From: Atrina japonica
Lineage: Eukaryota > Mollusca > Bivalvia > Pterioida > Pinnidae
DNA length: 64,000 bases
Reading direction: 5' to 3'
NCBI GenBank assembly: GCA_030159075.1
Contig: BROG01000109.1
Coordinates: forward strand, 852,001-916,000
Every line of letters begins with the position of its first letter. The stretch's first letter is position 1. Shown here one piece after another: positions 11,981-21,865 of the stretch. The position numbers were made by a program, and so were the translations under genes. The notes beneath the pieces were generated by a model. That model made no database searches and had not been told where the DNA came from. It saw only the letters and a list, made by a program, of their open reading frames with translations.

Positions 11981-12287
11981 TCAACATTTTACTTTATTAG
12001 AATGTATTGTATACAATATATTTTGTCAGGCATCCAGTCCATATTTTTTACACCAAATATAGTTTATTTGCATAATATTTTATTTGTATAGAACAATTGT
12101 AATTGTAGTTTTTTAATTAATATTGTCACGCACAACTATGTAATAATGTAATTATTTTGATTCTGTGTTATTAGTTAACTCTTACAAACTTTCCATGACA
12201 TAGTGTCTATGGTGATCAGCCTTATATAATCAAAGTACATGTATATAACTGTTTATCATATAATTTTTGGTCCTTCATGCAATTGAT

Positions 12288-12376
12288 TTAACTTATTTGC
12301 CCCTAAAGACACATTTGGACTTCCTCCAGTCATTGATTTATTGAGAGTTCATTATTTCTCAGGAGTTGATAAGTTA
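12288..12376. mobile_element. mini-MITE family M1, copy 3
   Basis: Inverted ends TTAACTTATTTGCCCCT and AGGAGTTGATAAGTTA around the shared core ATTGATTTA. It lies 46 bp left of the M2 MITE at 12423. Confidence 0.75.
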
Positions 12377-12422
12377 TTCAAGAGTCCATTGTATGATAGG
12401 ATATTTATAGCAAACACCAATA

Positions 12423-12860
12423 GGGAACTTTCGAGTTAGCCCGGATTACTGTTATGATCCTGCATTTATTGGCACCTTCTCAATTTTGTTCCTCATATGT
12501 TCTTCCGGTTTTCATATTTACCTTCGCAACGTATGTAAAGTAAATGGAAATATTTTTACTTTTTAGCGCATTGAGTTTATTTTTTATAAAGAAGCATAGG
12601 GGACTCTTAAAACATACCACAGTGGGATATTTAGTTGAACGCCAAATTACGGAAATGTATCAAGCAGAGAAAAATGTGTGGACAGACCGGGAATCGAACC
12701 CAGGACCTTCAGAACACTTGCAGGGTGCTTTTACCAATTGTGCTATGGGGGCTATCTATATATTATCGAAACCGAAAATAACATTGAGGAACATTTTTAT
12801 AGAATCATGCAAAATAAAAGGAGGATTATAACGGTAATCCAGGCTAACTCGAAAGTTCCC
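12423..12860. mobile_element. MITE family M2, copy 2
   Basis: A 438-bp element flanked by TA, closely similar to 4842-5287. Its terminal repeats (GGGAACTTTCGAGTTAGCC) are even better matched, over roughly 40 bp. The minus-strand tRNA-Ala-like segment is at about 12685-12760 (CCCCCATAGCACAATTGGTA for the 5' half, GGTTCGATTCCCGG for the T arm). Both copies carry the tRNA-like segment at the same place, so it was captured before the family spread. Confidence 0.88.
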
Positions 12861-12971
12861 TATTATTCACTATTGCAATGTAAAAGATTGAAAAGTTTCT
12901 CGGAAGATTAAAAAGTATCTTGGATTGGAAATTGAGGAATGTTTAAGTCATAAAAATTGTCAAGGTAGACT

Positions 12972-13130
12972 GCTTGGGGTGATATACACATACTGATCGA
13001 GCGCTTGTCTTGCAAGCGAAGGTCCAGGGTTCGATTTGCAGAAGAAGGTCATACCAAACATTTCAGAAAAAGGTAGTGACCTTGCCATTGCCAGACAAAT
13101 GTAAATAGAAAGTCTTTTGGATGAGACTTG
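12972..13130 (+). mobile_element. tRNA-derived SINE family C, copy 1
   Basis: It begins GCTTGGGGTGATATACACAT and contains a tRNA-Ala-like head with anticodon loop CTTGCAAG and box B GGTTCGATT. The body (GGTCATACCAAA, then TCTTTTGGATGAGACTT) is shared with the copy at 25858-26160. The element is cut off by the mini-MITE at 13131. Confidence 0.65.
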
Positions 13131-13218
13131 AATTCATTCACCCCTAAAGACACATTTGACTGGTCTATGTCATTGATTTACAGAAGAGTCCATTATTTTT
13201 CAGGGGTTGATGAGATAA
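13131..13218. mobile_element. mini-MITE family M1, copy 4
   Basis: Ends ATTCATTCACCCCTAAA and CAGGGGTTGATGAG with the core TCATTGATTTACAGAAGAG. It interrupts or abuts SINE C sequence on both sides. Confidence 0.75.
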
Positions 13219-13247
13219 ATATGATCACATGTAAGGCATGACAAGCT

Positions 13248-13440
13248 TGGGGTGATATACACATACAACGTAATTGAGCATTTGTCTTGCAAGCCACAGG
13301 TAAAGGCAGATTGTCATGTAAAGGATCTCTTACAGTATGGAGGTAGTCAGTCCATAGCACAGGTCAAAATCTGTGAAACTTCATCTAAAACTGATGACAT
13401 ATCCATATAAGTGAAAATTATCGACGGGATATAAAAGAAT
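13248..13440 (+). mobile_element. tRNA-derived SINE family C, copy 2
   Basis: It repeats the opening GCTTGGGGTGATATACACAT of copy 1. The box B part is deleted, and it continues into the 3' body (GTAAAGGATCTCTTACAG, CTTCATCTAAAACTGATG) that aligns with the tail of the copy at 25858-26160. Confidence 0.6.
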
Positions 13441-13780
13441 AGAAATTAGGCAAAGTTTTGCAACATTCTATCAAATAAGTCAAGTTTACATCCTCAGATT
13501 TGAACCAAATATTGGATATGGAGTTTCATTTTTATTAAACGTAGAATGAATTCAGTTTTGGTCAACATTTGACAATGTTTGGCAGAGTTTATAAGATTTT
13601 TAAAAATCTTAATGGGTGTCTTAGCTTTGTTTTTTTTTTTTCGGGATTGTAAATAATTTTAAGTAAGAACCACAAACACTCAAGTTGTATTTAATATTTG
13701 TTCTTATATATACATGTACTATAAACCTATTACATGATACCAAAATCATGGGTTTTCAGAAAATAAATTTCAAAAAGCGA
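13441..13780. other. unannotated AT-rich DNA
   Basis: No gene or clear repeat seen apart from a short T run near 13630. Confidence 0.5.
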
Positions 13781-13825
13781 TACTCAGGAAGATCGTTTCT
13801 GTCAATAAGACTTTCAGCAGTTATA
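13781..13825 (-). ncRNA. decayed hammerhead ribozyme (copy g)
   Basis: On the minus strand the sequence retains AGTCTTATTGACAGAAACGA, the stem II/GAAA part shared with the other hammerhead copies. The core CTGATGA is changed to CTGCTGA, and the cleavage-site strand reads GATCTTC. It is a remnant, not expected to cleave. Confidence 0.55.
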
Positions 13826-13954
13826 TAATTAAAAAAAATATCTAAATAAATTTTTTTTTTGTAATTAACAGTGATCATGTTGTGTTGAGGAAGTGAAGAA
13901 CAATAATGGAAGAATTTTCACACTCCCGTTGATTCGCCATAGTCTGGACTTCTT

Positions 13955-14567
13955 TAGCTCACCTGAGCCAAAGGCTGAAGTGAGCTATTGTGATCACTCC
14001 TCGTCCAGCGCCTGTCCGTAAACTTTTCATATTTTCGACTTTTTCTCTGAAACCACTGAAGGGATTTTAAAGAAATTTGACAGGAAGCAAGTGCTCAGAG
14101 TCCTTTACCAAGTTTGTAGTTTTCAGTCAGATTGGTCTAGGGGTGGACCCAGGGCGGGGCAGAACATGTCCCAAAAGGTACTCTCTTTAAAAATCTTTTT
14201 CTCAAGAACCGCTGCATGAATTGAAAAACGGATTGTTTCTGAAAGGTCTATATGGATGTATGATTCAAGTTTGTATTTTTCATAAAAATCGGAATATTAA
14301 TTTTTGACGCGTTTTTGAGGTCTTTTCAGCCTTTGTCATTATCTCCCCTTGCATTCACAATGATGCATAAAAGTGTTTTACTTTTACATGGTAATTAGGT
14401 GACGAAATGTTTATGTGCAAGAATTTAGCTGAAATTTGATTTCTCGAATTTTTGATGAATTTCTTAAAACAGCAATATTTATGTTTCTTGGCCAGATGAG
14501 CCTACATGTACATATTCTTCTTGGTCTTCTTTCCACATTTGTAGATGGTTCACAGGTGAGCGATTGA
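13955..14567. mobile_element. AGCTCACCTG-type dispersed repeat
   Basis: Starts with AGCTCACCTGAGCCAAAGGC and ends near CACAGGTGAGCGATT, so the ends are short inverted repeats of GCTCACCTG. The interior has the phrases TCTGAAACCACTGAAGGGAT and TCAAGAACCGCTGCATGAAT. I recognise this as a repeat type abundant in bivalve genomes. It has no coding capacity here. Part of the identification is from memory, not from this window. Confidence 0.7.
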
Positions 14568-15562
14568 GGCGGGGGGGGGTAAAATTTAGAATTATTGGCC
14601 AAAATGATTATGTGGTGGCCCAAATATTCATTGTAAAAAGTAAAGAAAAACCAAAGCACAAGGAAGGACGAGTTATTCATTATTCTTGTATCTATTCCTC
14701 AATTAGTCTTTCCCTGCACATTGCTCATTTTCTCTTATTTTTCTATTTTTTCATACATTTATTTTGCAATTTGCTATTTTCCCCCCTCTTATATTGCCAA
14801 GCTGCTATATTTCAACTTTCAAGAAAAACAATGATTGAAAATATCAGCATAAAAATGATATATAATAATAGGATGTTATGTTCACGATTGGGAATTTTGG
14901 ACACAAAATTGGGGGGGGGGGAAAGATATGATTTGCGATTGGGAATATAGCCTCAGATCCTGTATATTTGGGCGGAAAAAAGCCCTGTTAGTAGTAGTCT
15001 TGTAGAAAAAGACAAACTGGTGGTTGTAAATCTCATGGTGTTGTTGGGCAAATCATTCAAGTACCATGATATTTGAAGTGAATTAAAACAAAGTTGAATA
15101 AAGGCCTAGATATTTGATTTATTATCCAAATACATGTACACAACAATATATACTATCTTGAGAGCCATTTAATGTCACCGCTGATCATAATATATGTGAC
15201 AAATCAATAAAAAAAAACCAGTGAAAAGTCCCATCAATATATATACATGTATATGAGTTTTAGTTTGAGTATCAATTGAAAGCAATCAAAATACATGAAC
15301 TATCTATATATAATCTATCACGTGTCATTTATTTACGGCACGTGTTTCTTTAAGTCACACACACACACACACACATTATAAATTATATTTTGTTACTTGC
15401 ATAGTGTACTTATTCATGCGTTGAACACAAAACATGACGGCGATCATTTTAAGACTACATGCGTACACAAAGTATTCATTAGTTGGGATGTTGAATGTCT
15501 TCAGTTTCACTGTATAACTGATGATTCTACCGTATTTTTTCAATTGAAATCAGATGAATTAT
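14568..15562. other. unannotated DNA with a short G run
   Basis: A 128-codon frame at 14564-14950 has no recognisable domain and crosses a G run at 14911-14920, so I do not call it a gene. A short CA microsatellite lies at 15355-15374. Nothing else seen. Confidence 0.45.
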
Positions 15563-15570
15563 CACACACG

Positions 15571-15610
<40 letters not shown>
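15563..15610. repeat. (CA)n-(TA)n microsatellite
   Basis: Directly abuts the left LTR of the miniature element. A similar CA-rich run (ACACACACACACGCACGC) follows the right LTR from 15982, so the element appears to sit inside a microsatellite. Confidence 0.95.
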
Positions 15611-15611
<1 letters not shown>

Positions 15612-15751
15612 GTGGCAGGGTTAGTTATATGGTGTTCCTACCACTTGAACTAGTGGGGCTTCCCCTTTAGCTCGATCGGTAGAGCACCAGACTTGTAAAC
15701 CAGGGGTCCTAGGTTCGAATCCAAGCAGAGGCAGTATTTGTCTCTGTTACA
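15611..15751 (+). repeat. left LTR with tRNA-like segment
   Basis: A 141-bp LTR. From about 15657 to 15733 it resembles tRNA-Thr(UGU). The D arm pairs (GCTC/GAGC) and includes box A TAGCTCGATCGGTAGAGCA. The anticodon loop is CTTGTAA and box B is GGTTCGAATCC. The anticodon stem (CCAGA against ACCAG) does not pair, so it is not a functional tRNA. Relative to the right LTR it has 35 extra bases after TGTGGCA. Confidence 0.8.
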
Positions 15752-15753
15752 AA

Positions 15754-15771
15754 TGGCGCCCACGTTGGGAC
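15754..15771 (+). other. primer-binding site of miniature LTR element
   Basis: TGGCGCCCACGTTGGGAC begins with the TGG expected of a site complementary to a tRNA 3' CCA. It matches Lys-tRNA primer-binding sites at roughly 13-14 of 18 positions by eye. Confidence 0.75.
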
Positions 15772-15840
15772 CTAGGTTCTTCCTGGTTAATTGAAAGTGA
15801 TTATCCTTAAATTGCCCCACAGGTGATAGCTACCTCTAAG

Positions 15841-15857
15841 AGAGTCGGGACGACTCT
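15841..15857 (+). other. perfect hairpin in the internal region
   Basis: AGAGTCG-GGA-CGACTCT is a perfect 7-bp stem with a three-base loop, inside the short internal segment between primer site and polypurine tract. In a retroelement this could serve packaging or dimerisation; that role is inference. Confidence 0.6.
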
Positions 15858-15875
15858 TTCAATAGAGGGGGATAA

Positions 15876-15981
15876 TGTGGCAGTGGGGCTTCCCCTTTAG
15901 CTCGATCGGTAGAGCACCAGACTTGTAAACCAGGGGTCCTAGGTTCGAATCCAAGCAGAGGCAGTATTTGTCTCTGTTACA
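15876..15981 (+). repeat. right LTR with tRNA-like segment
   Basis: A 106-bp LTR, identical in the tRNA-like part to the left copy. The near identity of the two LTRs suggests recent insertion, but the 35-base length difference is then odd. It ends 25 bp from the stop codon of the convergent propeller gene. Confidence 0.8.
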
Positions 15982-16006
15982 TACACACACACACGCACGC
16001 ACAATG

Positions 16007-16870
16007 TTATTCATTTTCCTCCACTTGTGCTAAAATGTCAGGCGTTTCATCTTTGATGTTGTTTTCCGTGTTTTCTTCTGCCGCCTCATCCCCAATTTGG
16101 CTAAAATCGCATATCATTATAGACTTTCCTTTGTTATTTGAAAGTAAAAATTTACCATGTCTGTCCGTGTTGTGAAATGCAATTGCTGTCGGGAAATCTA
16201 GACCATCGTCTTTCTGCATCATCACTGCTAGAGGGTTGCAGTCGCATGACAGTTTGTATACATTATGTGACCATCTGCCCACAACACATATATTTCCCTC
16301 ATCATTTGCGGCGAGACCCCGACAAAATTTCAGATTGATATTTTTGTAACAGAACAGCGGATTTCCATATTCGTCCATAGAATATACACAGTCGTCATTC
16401 CATGTCGTGTAAAATATTTGGCCATTAGAATCGGAGCAAATGTATCTGGTTTCCCGCCCTTTTACTTTGACAGTTTTTAAGATGTCGCCTTCAAAATTTA
16501 AAAACGTAATATGTGTACCGCATGCGACAATCAATTGATCTTTATATTTGCTTATACCGTAACATTCGTATCCTAGATGAATTCGTTTTTTAAGGATCAT
16601 TAATTCCGTATTGATCGTTTGCAGTAAAACCTCATCCGGAAGTGTAGCGACTGCCTCGTTTTCACTTATCACCGTCAAATCTCGAGGTTTGCCACAAAGA
16701 TTCAGCTCATTTAAAGCTGTACCATCTTGATCGTACACAAGAAGTCTAGGGTTATTATAATCGGCCAACATGATCCTTCCATCTGCTAAAAAGGTTCCTC
16801 CTGTTATCCATGGATATGTCCCACTTTCTGTCTTTTTTGCAGGAAAAATCTTTCTGATGTTCAACTCCAT
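16007..16870 (-). CDS. NHL/TRIM-like beta-propeller protein (lacks RING and B-box)
   Basis: A 287-residue frame from ATG at 16870; an alternative GTG lies immediately upstream. The repeated pattern of blades (GGTFLADGRIMLADYNNPRLLVYD, split here as GGTFLADGRIMLADYN and NPRLLVYD; later CSDSNGQIFYTTWNDDCVYS, LAANDEGNICVVGRWSHNVY) is that of the C-terminal six-bladed propeller of molluscan TRIM2/TRIM56/TRIM71-like proteins. Full-length relatives have RING, B-box and coiled coil before the propeller and act as E3 ubiquitin ligases. Here those are missing and the frame is closed by TAA about 45 bases upstream. It is therefore either the last exon of a split gene or a truncated copy. A possible acceptor (GTCACAG) lies just upstream in frame but has a poor pyrimidine tract. 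The tail after residue 250 is acidic (EEAAEENTENN). Confidence 0.75.
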   Translation of the reverse strand: MELNIRKIFPAKKTESGTYPWITGGTFLADGRIMLADYNNPRLLVYDQDGTALNELNLCGKPRDLTVISENEAVATLPDEVLLQTINTELMILKKRIHLGYECYGISKYKDQLIVACGTHITFLNFEGDILKTVKVKGRETRYICSDSNGQIFYTTWNDDCVYSMDEYGNPLFCYKNINLKFCRGLAANDEGNICVVGRWSHNVYKLSCDCNPLAVMMQKDDGLDFPTAIAFHNTDRHGKFLLSNNKGKSIMICDFSQIGDEAAEENTENNIKDETPDILAQVEENE

Positions 16871-17879
16871 CACCCAATTCGTACCATCAGCTGATTTTCT
16901 GTGACGACTTTACCACCTCATTTCAGATGAACACCATGTTATCATACATGTCTATCTTACATTACTGACAACTTTTGATAAACTGATAAACTCAGTCAGT
17001 TTATAATTGAAACATAATACTAATATTACAGGTAGATACAAGGCACGAAACACGCATATCCCAGTCTGAAATGTCTCGCTTTTAATTTTCAATAAAATAT
17101 TATGTTGTAGTTTGATATTGGATTGCGGAAGTGTTTTGTAATGAAAATATTGCATTCGTTTCTTTATTCCTTTATCCACGGTGGTTGCACTCGTTAAATC
17201 TTTCACCGGGTTCCATGAGTGGATTCCCGGTTCGAGATAATTCCTTATTTTCTGTAGAATAGGTAGTGTCTGTTATATTGCTAAACATAAGAAGTGGAAA
17301 CCACGACTTTTTCCAATACGGCATTTCCGAGATCCGGAACGGTTTTAAAAATACAGCGTGACTTTTAAAGATTTAACGGCAATTTGTCGTGGTAAATACG
17401 AAGTACACCATGGTAGGGGATGAATATAATAGAATAAAAAAGCAAGTGTTGATGCGTGGTTGAATGTTGTTAATCGGATTCCAGATAGAAAAATAAGCCA
17501 GATAACTATCCTGTGGCATTTCATTTAAATTCTTTCCTAATAAAGTATGATCCTACAACTGTGTTGGTTTTGTCTTACGGGTTGGAGTCATATCTTCTTT
17601 ACAATGCTCGTGAATCTCTCAATCCGAAACTTTTTAGTGCAAAATGAAAATTGATATTTACATCCAAAATGATAAGTTTTTTGCTAATCGCCAACAAACA
17701 TTGTATCATGTTTAGTGACACATTTTAATGAAACAACGCGGCTGTTCAGAAGGATTTGGGGGTCCAATACATTAAGAGGGATAGATGATGTCGCAATAAT
17801 CTGTCGTACATAGATGTTTGAATTTCTCATTGAAATAGGTCATGGTAAAATAACAAAATTGTTAATTTCATGTCCTTTT
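16871..17879. other. unannotated DNA upstream of the propeller gene
   Basis: I searched the minus strand for RING (paired Cys/His) or B-box exons and saw none here. No repeat was recognised. Confidence 0.45.
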
Positions 17880-18110
17880 GGTTTGCGAGGGTGGAGATGA
17901 AAGTTACCTGCATTGCATTGCCCTCTATGCTTTTTAGTCTTGTGAGCGAAATGGCTATAAAAGTTCATCTTTGTCTGTCGTCGTGCGTCGTCCGATTCGT
18001 AAACGTGCCTACTTCTCAATAACCAATGGACCAACTTTAACCAAATTAGACGAGGCTATCCTTATGGGAAGTTGAATAAAATTTGTGAATGAGAGAGGGC
18101 TCCAAAAAGG
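17880..18110 (-). repeat. probable dispersed repeat
   Basis: The phrases TCATCTTTGTCTGTCGTCGT, GTGCGTCGTCCG and CCAATGGACCAACTTTAACC resemble a dispersed repeat I associate with bivalve genomes. No second copy is present in this window to define its ends, so the borders are approximate. Confidence 0.35.
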
Positions 18111-18561
18111 GGGAAATGGTACATCGTTATAACTCTTCTCTTGTACCGTTGATCAAATATTCTCATTATAATCTTCCATTTAACTCATATGACCGTAATG
18201 TCCATTGTACCTCTTGTCAATGATGTGCACGCGAGTTGTGCGAGATTTAAGCAAAATATTAGTGACAAAGATGTATTGCTGCCCGTTTTATCAAAAGGCC
18301 TTATGTCCTAAGTCGTAGGTCTGTATTATTGACCTTTAAACAATACTTTGGACCGTTTTATCAACACTATCCTAACTCGAGTATTAAAGCATAGTAACAT
18401 ATTTAAAAATACTGTACAGATACTTTATGAAGACCCATACTTACTATATTTACAAATATAGACTAGGACATTTACGGCGATAACTCGGCCAAATGGTAGG
18501 CATGGATAAATGACCTGCATTGGTTGTAATTCACAAGTCCTAATGTTTTGCAAAATGTAAG

Positions 18562-18675
18562 TCATGCTTACTCCTCCATGGCACCTGATCCCATCTCTGG
18601 ATTTCCAGAGGTCCGTGTTTGTCCAATATTCACCAGATTTGTAGATTAATACTTTGGTATCTGAGATTTTTATAT
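18562..18675 (+). mobile_element. Penelope-like element 3' end, copy 1
   Basis: It carries the shared 3' segment running from GCTTACTCCTCCATGGCACC through CTCTGGATTTCCAGAGG to ACTTTGGTATCTGAGATTTT. No coding part remains. Confidence 0.8.
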
Positions 18676-18896
18676 CATGAATATGGTCCCAAGACCAAGT
18701 CTTACACCTTTCGTAAAAGTGATCTCCTAGGCTACATTTAACATTTGGTGATGATGTAATAAGCTACAAAATAAGACGTCAGTCTAAGATTGTACTTTAC
18801 CGGGGTTTAATTCCACGGGTTGTAATTTACAGGTTTTTCTCCTGAACCGATCGCGGTTGTTTGAATTCGCGAGTCGTTTATACCTTATACTAACAT

Positions 18897-21066
18897 CAGC
18901 AGCCCTTTTCACAAAAAATCTTAAGATAACTTTTACTCTTAAGAGTAAAATTAAGATTGTTATGGTTTTCATGAAAAATCTTAAGTGAATCTTAAGATAA
19001 AAATTTGTCGTAACTTTAAGAGAGCTATCACCCACACTTAAGAGAAATTTTTACTCTTAAGATTTTATCAATATAATCGTAAGTGTCTCCATAGGAAAAA
19101 AAAAAAAAGATGATCTGATATGTTGTTTGATATGATTAACAGAATAGCTATTCGCAGAGAACGTATTTTTGACAATAAAATGTGAGTATAGATGGATCGA
19201 CGAGTCACTAAAATATTGACCAGCCGTTAGGTTTTTCCGAGGCACTGCATCGTGAACTTAGCAGACACAACAAGAGATTTAATTGAAAGGCACACAGAAA
19301 ATATCATGCAATTCCTCCCCATATCCTGAGGGCATTTTGTATTTAGTAGGTTAATAAATCTAGGACTAGATCGATTACTTTGTGTTGAAACTACAAAAGA
19401 TCTAGGCTACCATATTGTACTGTCCTCGTCACATAATCCGTGAATCAGAAAAATAGAAATGGTTTAGATCTAGAATAGAAATCTAGGCCTATATCGTTGT
19501 CATGATATGATAACATAAATAGATCTACAATAATAGATTTAGTCAAGAAAATTAAAATTTGCTAGCCCTGCCACTATTGTTTACATCTGTACCAAATCCT
19601 AGCGTTCTTAAAGTCACGCACTCTGACGTCATGTAACAGGTCGATCCAAGCTGATAAGGGGTGTTTCAAATGAAGTTGGGTTTACTAGATCTATCATCAT
19701 CATTACCAGGAAATATTTAAATTGCATCGGCGGATTTAGAGGGACGGTAGGGCTCTCAAAGCTTAGTTAAAAAATAAAAAAAATCCTTGAGACTACTTGG
19801 TCGAATTTCTGCTCCGATTTTAATATACATTTAACATTGCACTTTTTTTGCTGAATCAGTTATCTTCTTTTGAGAACGATAATCAATTTGATTTATTAGC
19901 GGATTATCAGGCAAAGGCCATATTGTCGCGTCTGAATGTAGAAAAAGGCGTCTATGGACTTTAAATTTCTTTTTTTTTTTCTGGAAGCGTAAACCCCGAT
20001 CCTCTTACGAAATGCGATCCCTATAGTTGACAGAATAGGTGTAAAACCTTCAATTTCTCTAGATTCCTAAAAAAACACAGAATTTTTCCCGACTCGCTCC
20101 GTTCAGCAACAATATCAAGACTTATGCCCCCCTTTAAATTCTCGGTTTAGCTCTGGTGAGATATACATGATATAAAAGTTGTACACGACATTTTTTAAAA
20201 AGTAATAATCCCATGTCACCATCGGCACCACTTTTACAAATTTTCTATATCCGCTAATGCGATGTGATACTTTGAAGGACAAACAGGTCATAATTTAGTG
20301 TCTAAAAACTTCAAAACTTGTAAAACTACACCATCTCCAGGGTAGGATACCCTATAGGACCGTTTGCTGTGAAAATAATCCCTTTGAGATTAACAATGGG
20401 ACACCGAACTTGTCGTTAGATCGAGTCTGGAAGCTTACGAATTTCCAGCTTTATTTTTTTCAAAGGTGCGTGACCCATAGTCTCAAATGAAATATTGCTT
20501 CACAATTTATTCAAAAATTTTTAACCTATAACATCCTCACTAAGGCTTGTATTCTATAACAATTTAGTATAATCGTGTATCTAAATGGATATGTAAAATA
20601 AATGTAAAAAACCAAATTTTTATGAAATACAATTAGATCTAAAAATATAAACACACGATATCGTATAAATAATTTACTACTAGGTATTTCACGAAGGAAG
20701 TACTGTTTATATTGTAAACAATTTTAAATTGTGTAAAGTTCAATGATAAATTTAAAATTTATGAATTTAAAAGTGAACACCTGGCAGTATGAATATCTAA
20801 AACGCAAACGTGAAGCCTACTCAACACACACATTTAAATTACGAAATAGAATTTAAAATGTTAATAAACAAAAACATAGCCTATAAACATATAATTTATT
20901 GTATGCGAATCGAAAGTGAAACGTCGTTGCTATGCTTACTTTAATCGTAAGAGAAAAACTTACGATTAAATCTTAAGAGAAAATTAAATCTTACGATAGC
21001 TTTTACGATACTCGTAAGATTTTATCTTAAGAATAATCTTAAGATTTTTTGTGAAAAGGGCTGCTG
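18897..21066. mobile_element. 2.2-kb TIR element with CTTAAG-rich subterminal repeats
   Basis: The left end CAGCAGCCCTTTTCACAAAA is matched by the exact complement at the right end, followed on both sides by AATCTTAAGAT. About 100-130 bp next to each end are dense in short inverted motifs around ATCTTAAGA and TCGTAAGA, which can pair with each other. The interior has no frame resembling a transposase, so this is a non-autonomous DNA transposon. It contains an older repeat at about 19796-19945 that is also found at 55672-55820. The target duplication is unclear, so the superfamily is left open. Confidence 0.8.
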
Positions 21067-21520
21067 GTCCTTTTACGTATATATATATATTGTTTCATTA
21101 AAAGGTATTCACTGTTTCTAAAATTCACGGATTTGTCACCACCGGGAATATAGAGAATATTGAACACCGCGAGTTATTTCCCCTGTACAGCATCTGCTTC
21201 TGCATAATAATGTCAAACATTCAAAGTCAAACCATTTGTAAATATATTTCGAAATGTCAATTTAATCAACTACAAACTGAGAGTACACAATTGTAATCAG
21301 TATTAAATGTATGATAACAACTACTTTTCTAGAACATCCAGGTAAATCACATGTACCTTAGTATGTTAACGTCCACAACAAATATCCATGACTTATTTAC
21401 ATTACATAGCTTTGTAAATAACAAACATATTTTACAGTTTCTTAAACTGACAGCAATTCAACAATCAAATACAAAAAAAGTTATACCATCTGATACCTGT
21501 TGACATTTTATCGTTTTTAA
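21067..21520. other. unannotated AT-rich DNA
   Basis: No gene or repeat recognised between the TIR element and the next Penelope-like fragment. Confidence 0.5.
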
Positions 21521-21812
21521 GTTTGCGATTACACTATTTCACTAAAGGAAATGTTGAGTTACCTGTTCGATAGCGGTTGTTGAGATGTCTGTACCAATTA
21601 TGACGAGGATTCGTTCCTCAGGTATTTCATTTTAATTTGACTGTGGACTTACGGCGGGTGTGACCGGTCGACGGGGGATGCTTACTCCTTCATGACACCT
21701 GATTCCACATCTGCATTTCCAGAAGTCCGTGTTTGTCCAGTATTCACCAGATTTGTACATGTATTATGTACATCCTGAAGATTTATACTTTGGTATCTGA
21801 GATTTTATATTC
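21521..21812 (+). mobile_element. Penelope-like element 3' end, copy 2
   Basis: It starts within the decayed end of the coding part (TTTCACTAAAGGAAATGTTG) and continues through CGGCGGGTGTGACCGGTCGA to CTTTGGTATCTGAGATTTTA. The coding remnant matches the RT copy at 31480-31535. Confidence 0.85.
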
Positions 21813-21865
21813 ATAGAAACGTTTTAGGTAGTATGAGGCGCATGTGTGTGGTTCATGTTTCTTAT

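Larger units (their letters stand above)
15611..15981 (+). mobile_element. miniature LTR retrotransposon with tRNA-like LTRs
   Basis: A 371-bp non-autonomous element. The left LTR (15611-15751) and right LTR (15876-15981) both begin TGTGGCAG and end TCTCTGTTACA, with near-identical sequence between. Two bases after the left LTR comes an 18-base primer-binding site, TGGCGCCCACGTTGGGAC, close to Lys-tRNA primer sites. A polypurine tract (AGAGGGGGA) lies just before the right LTR. Each LTR contains a tRNA-Thr-like segment with box A and box B. This is the layout of terminal-repeat retrotransposons in miniature. Plant Cassandra elements similarly carry 5S rRNA promoters in their LTRs. A target duplication cannot be judged because both flanks are microsatellite. 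Confidence 0.82.

Noticed and set aside
12544..12831. Conserved 92-95 codon gene present twice (also 4963-5241)
   Set aside because: The frame lies within a MITE and reads through a tRNA-like segment on the opposite strand. Similarity between copies reflects common transposon origin.
14564..14950. 128-codon plus-strand frame
   Set aside because: Low-complexity hydrophobic sequence next to G runs with no motif or splice support.
15657..15733. Functional tRNA-Thr genes in the LTRs (also 15887-15963)
   Set aside because: The anticodon stem does not pair, the acceptor stem is poor, and the copies sit inside LTRs.
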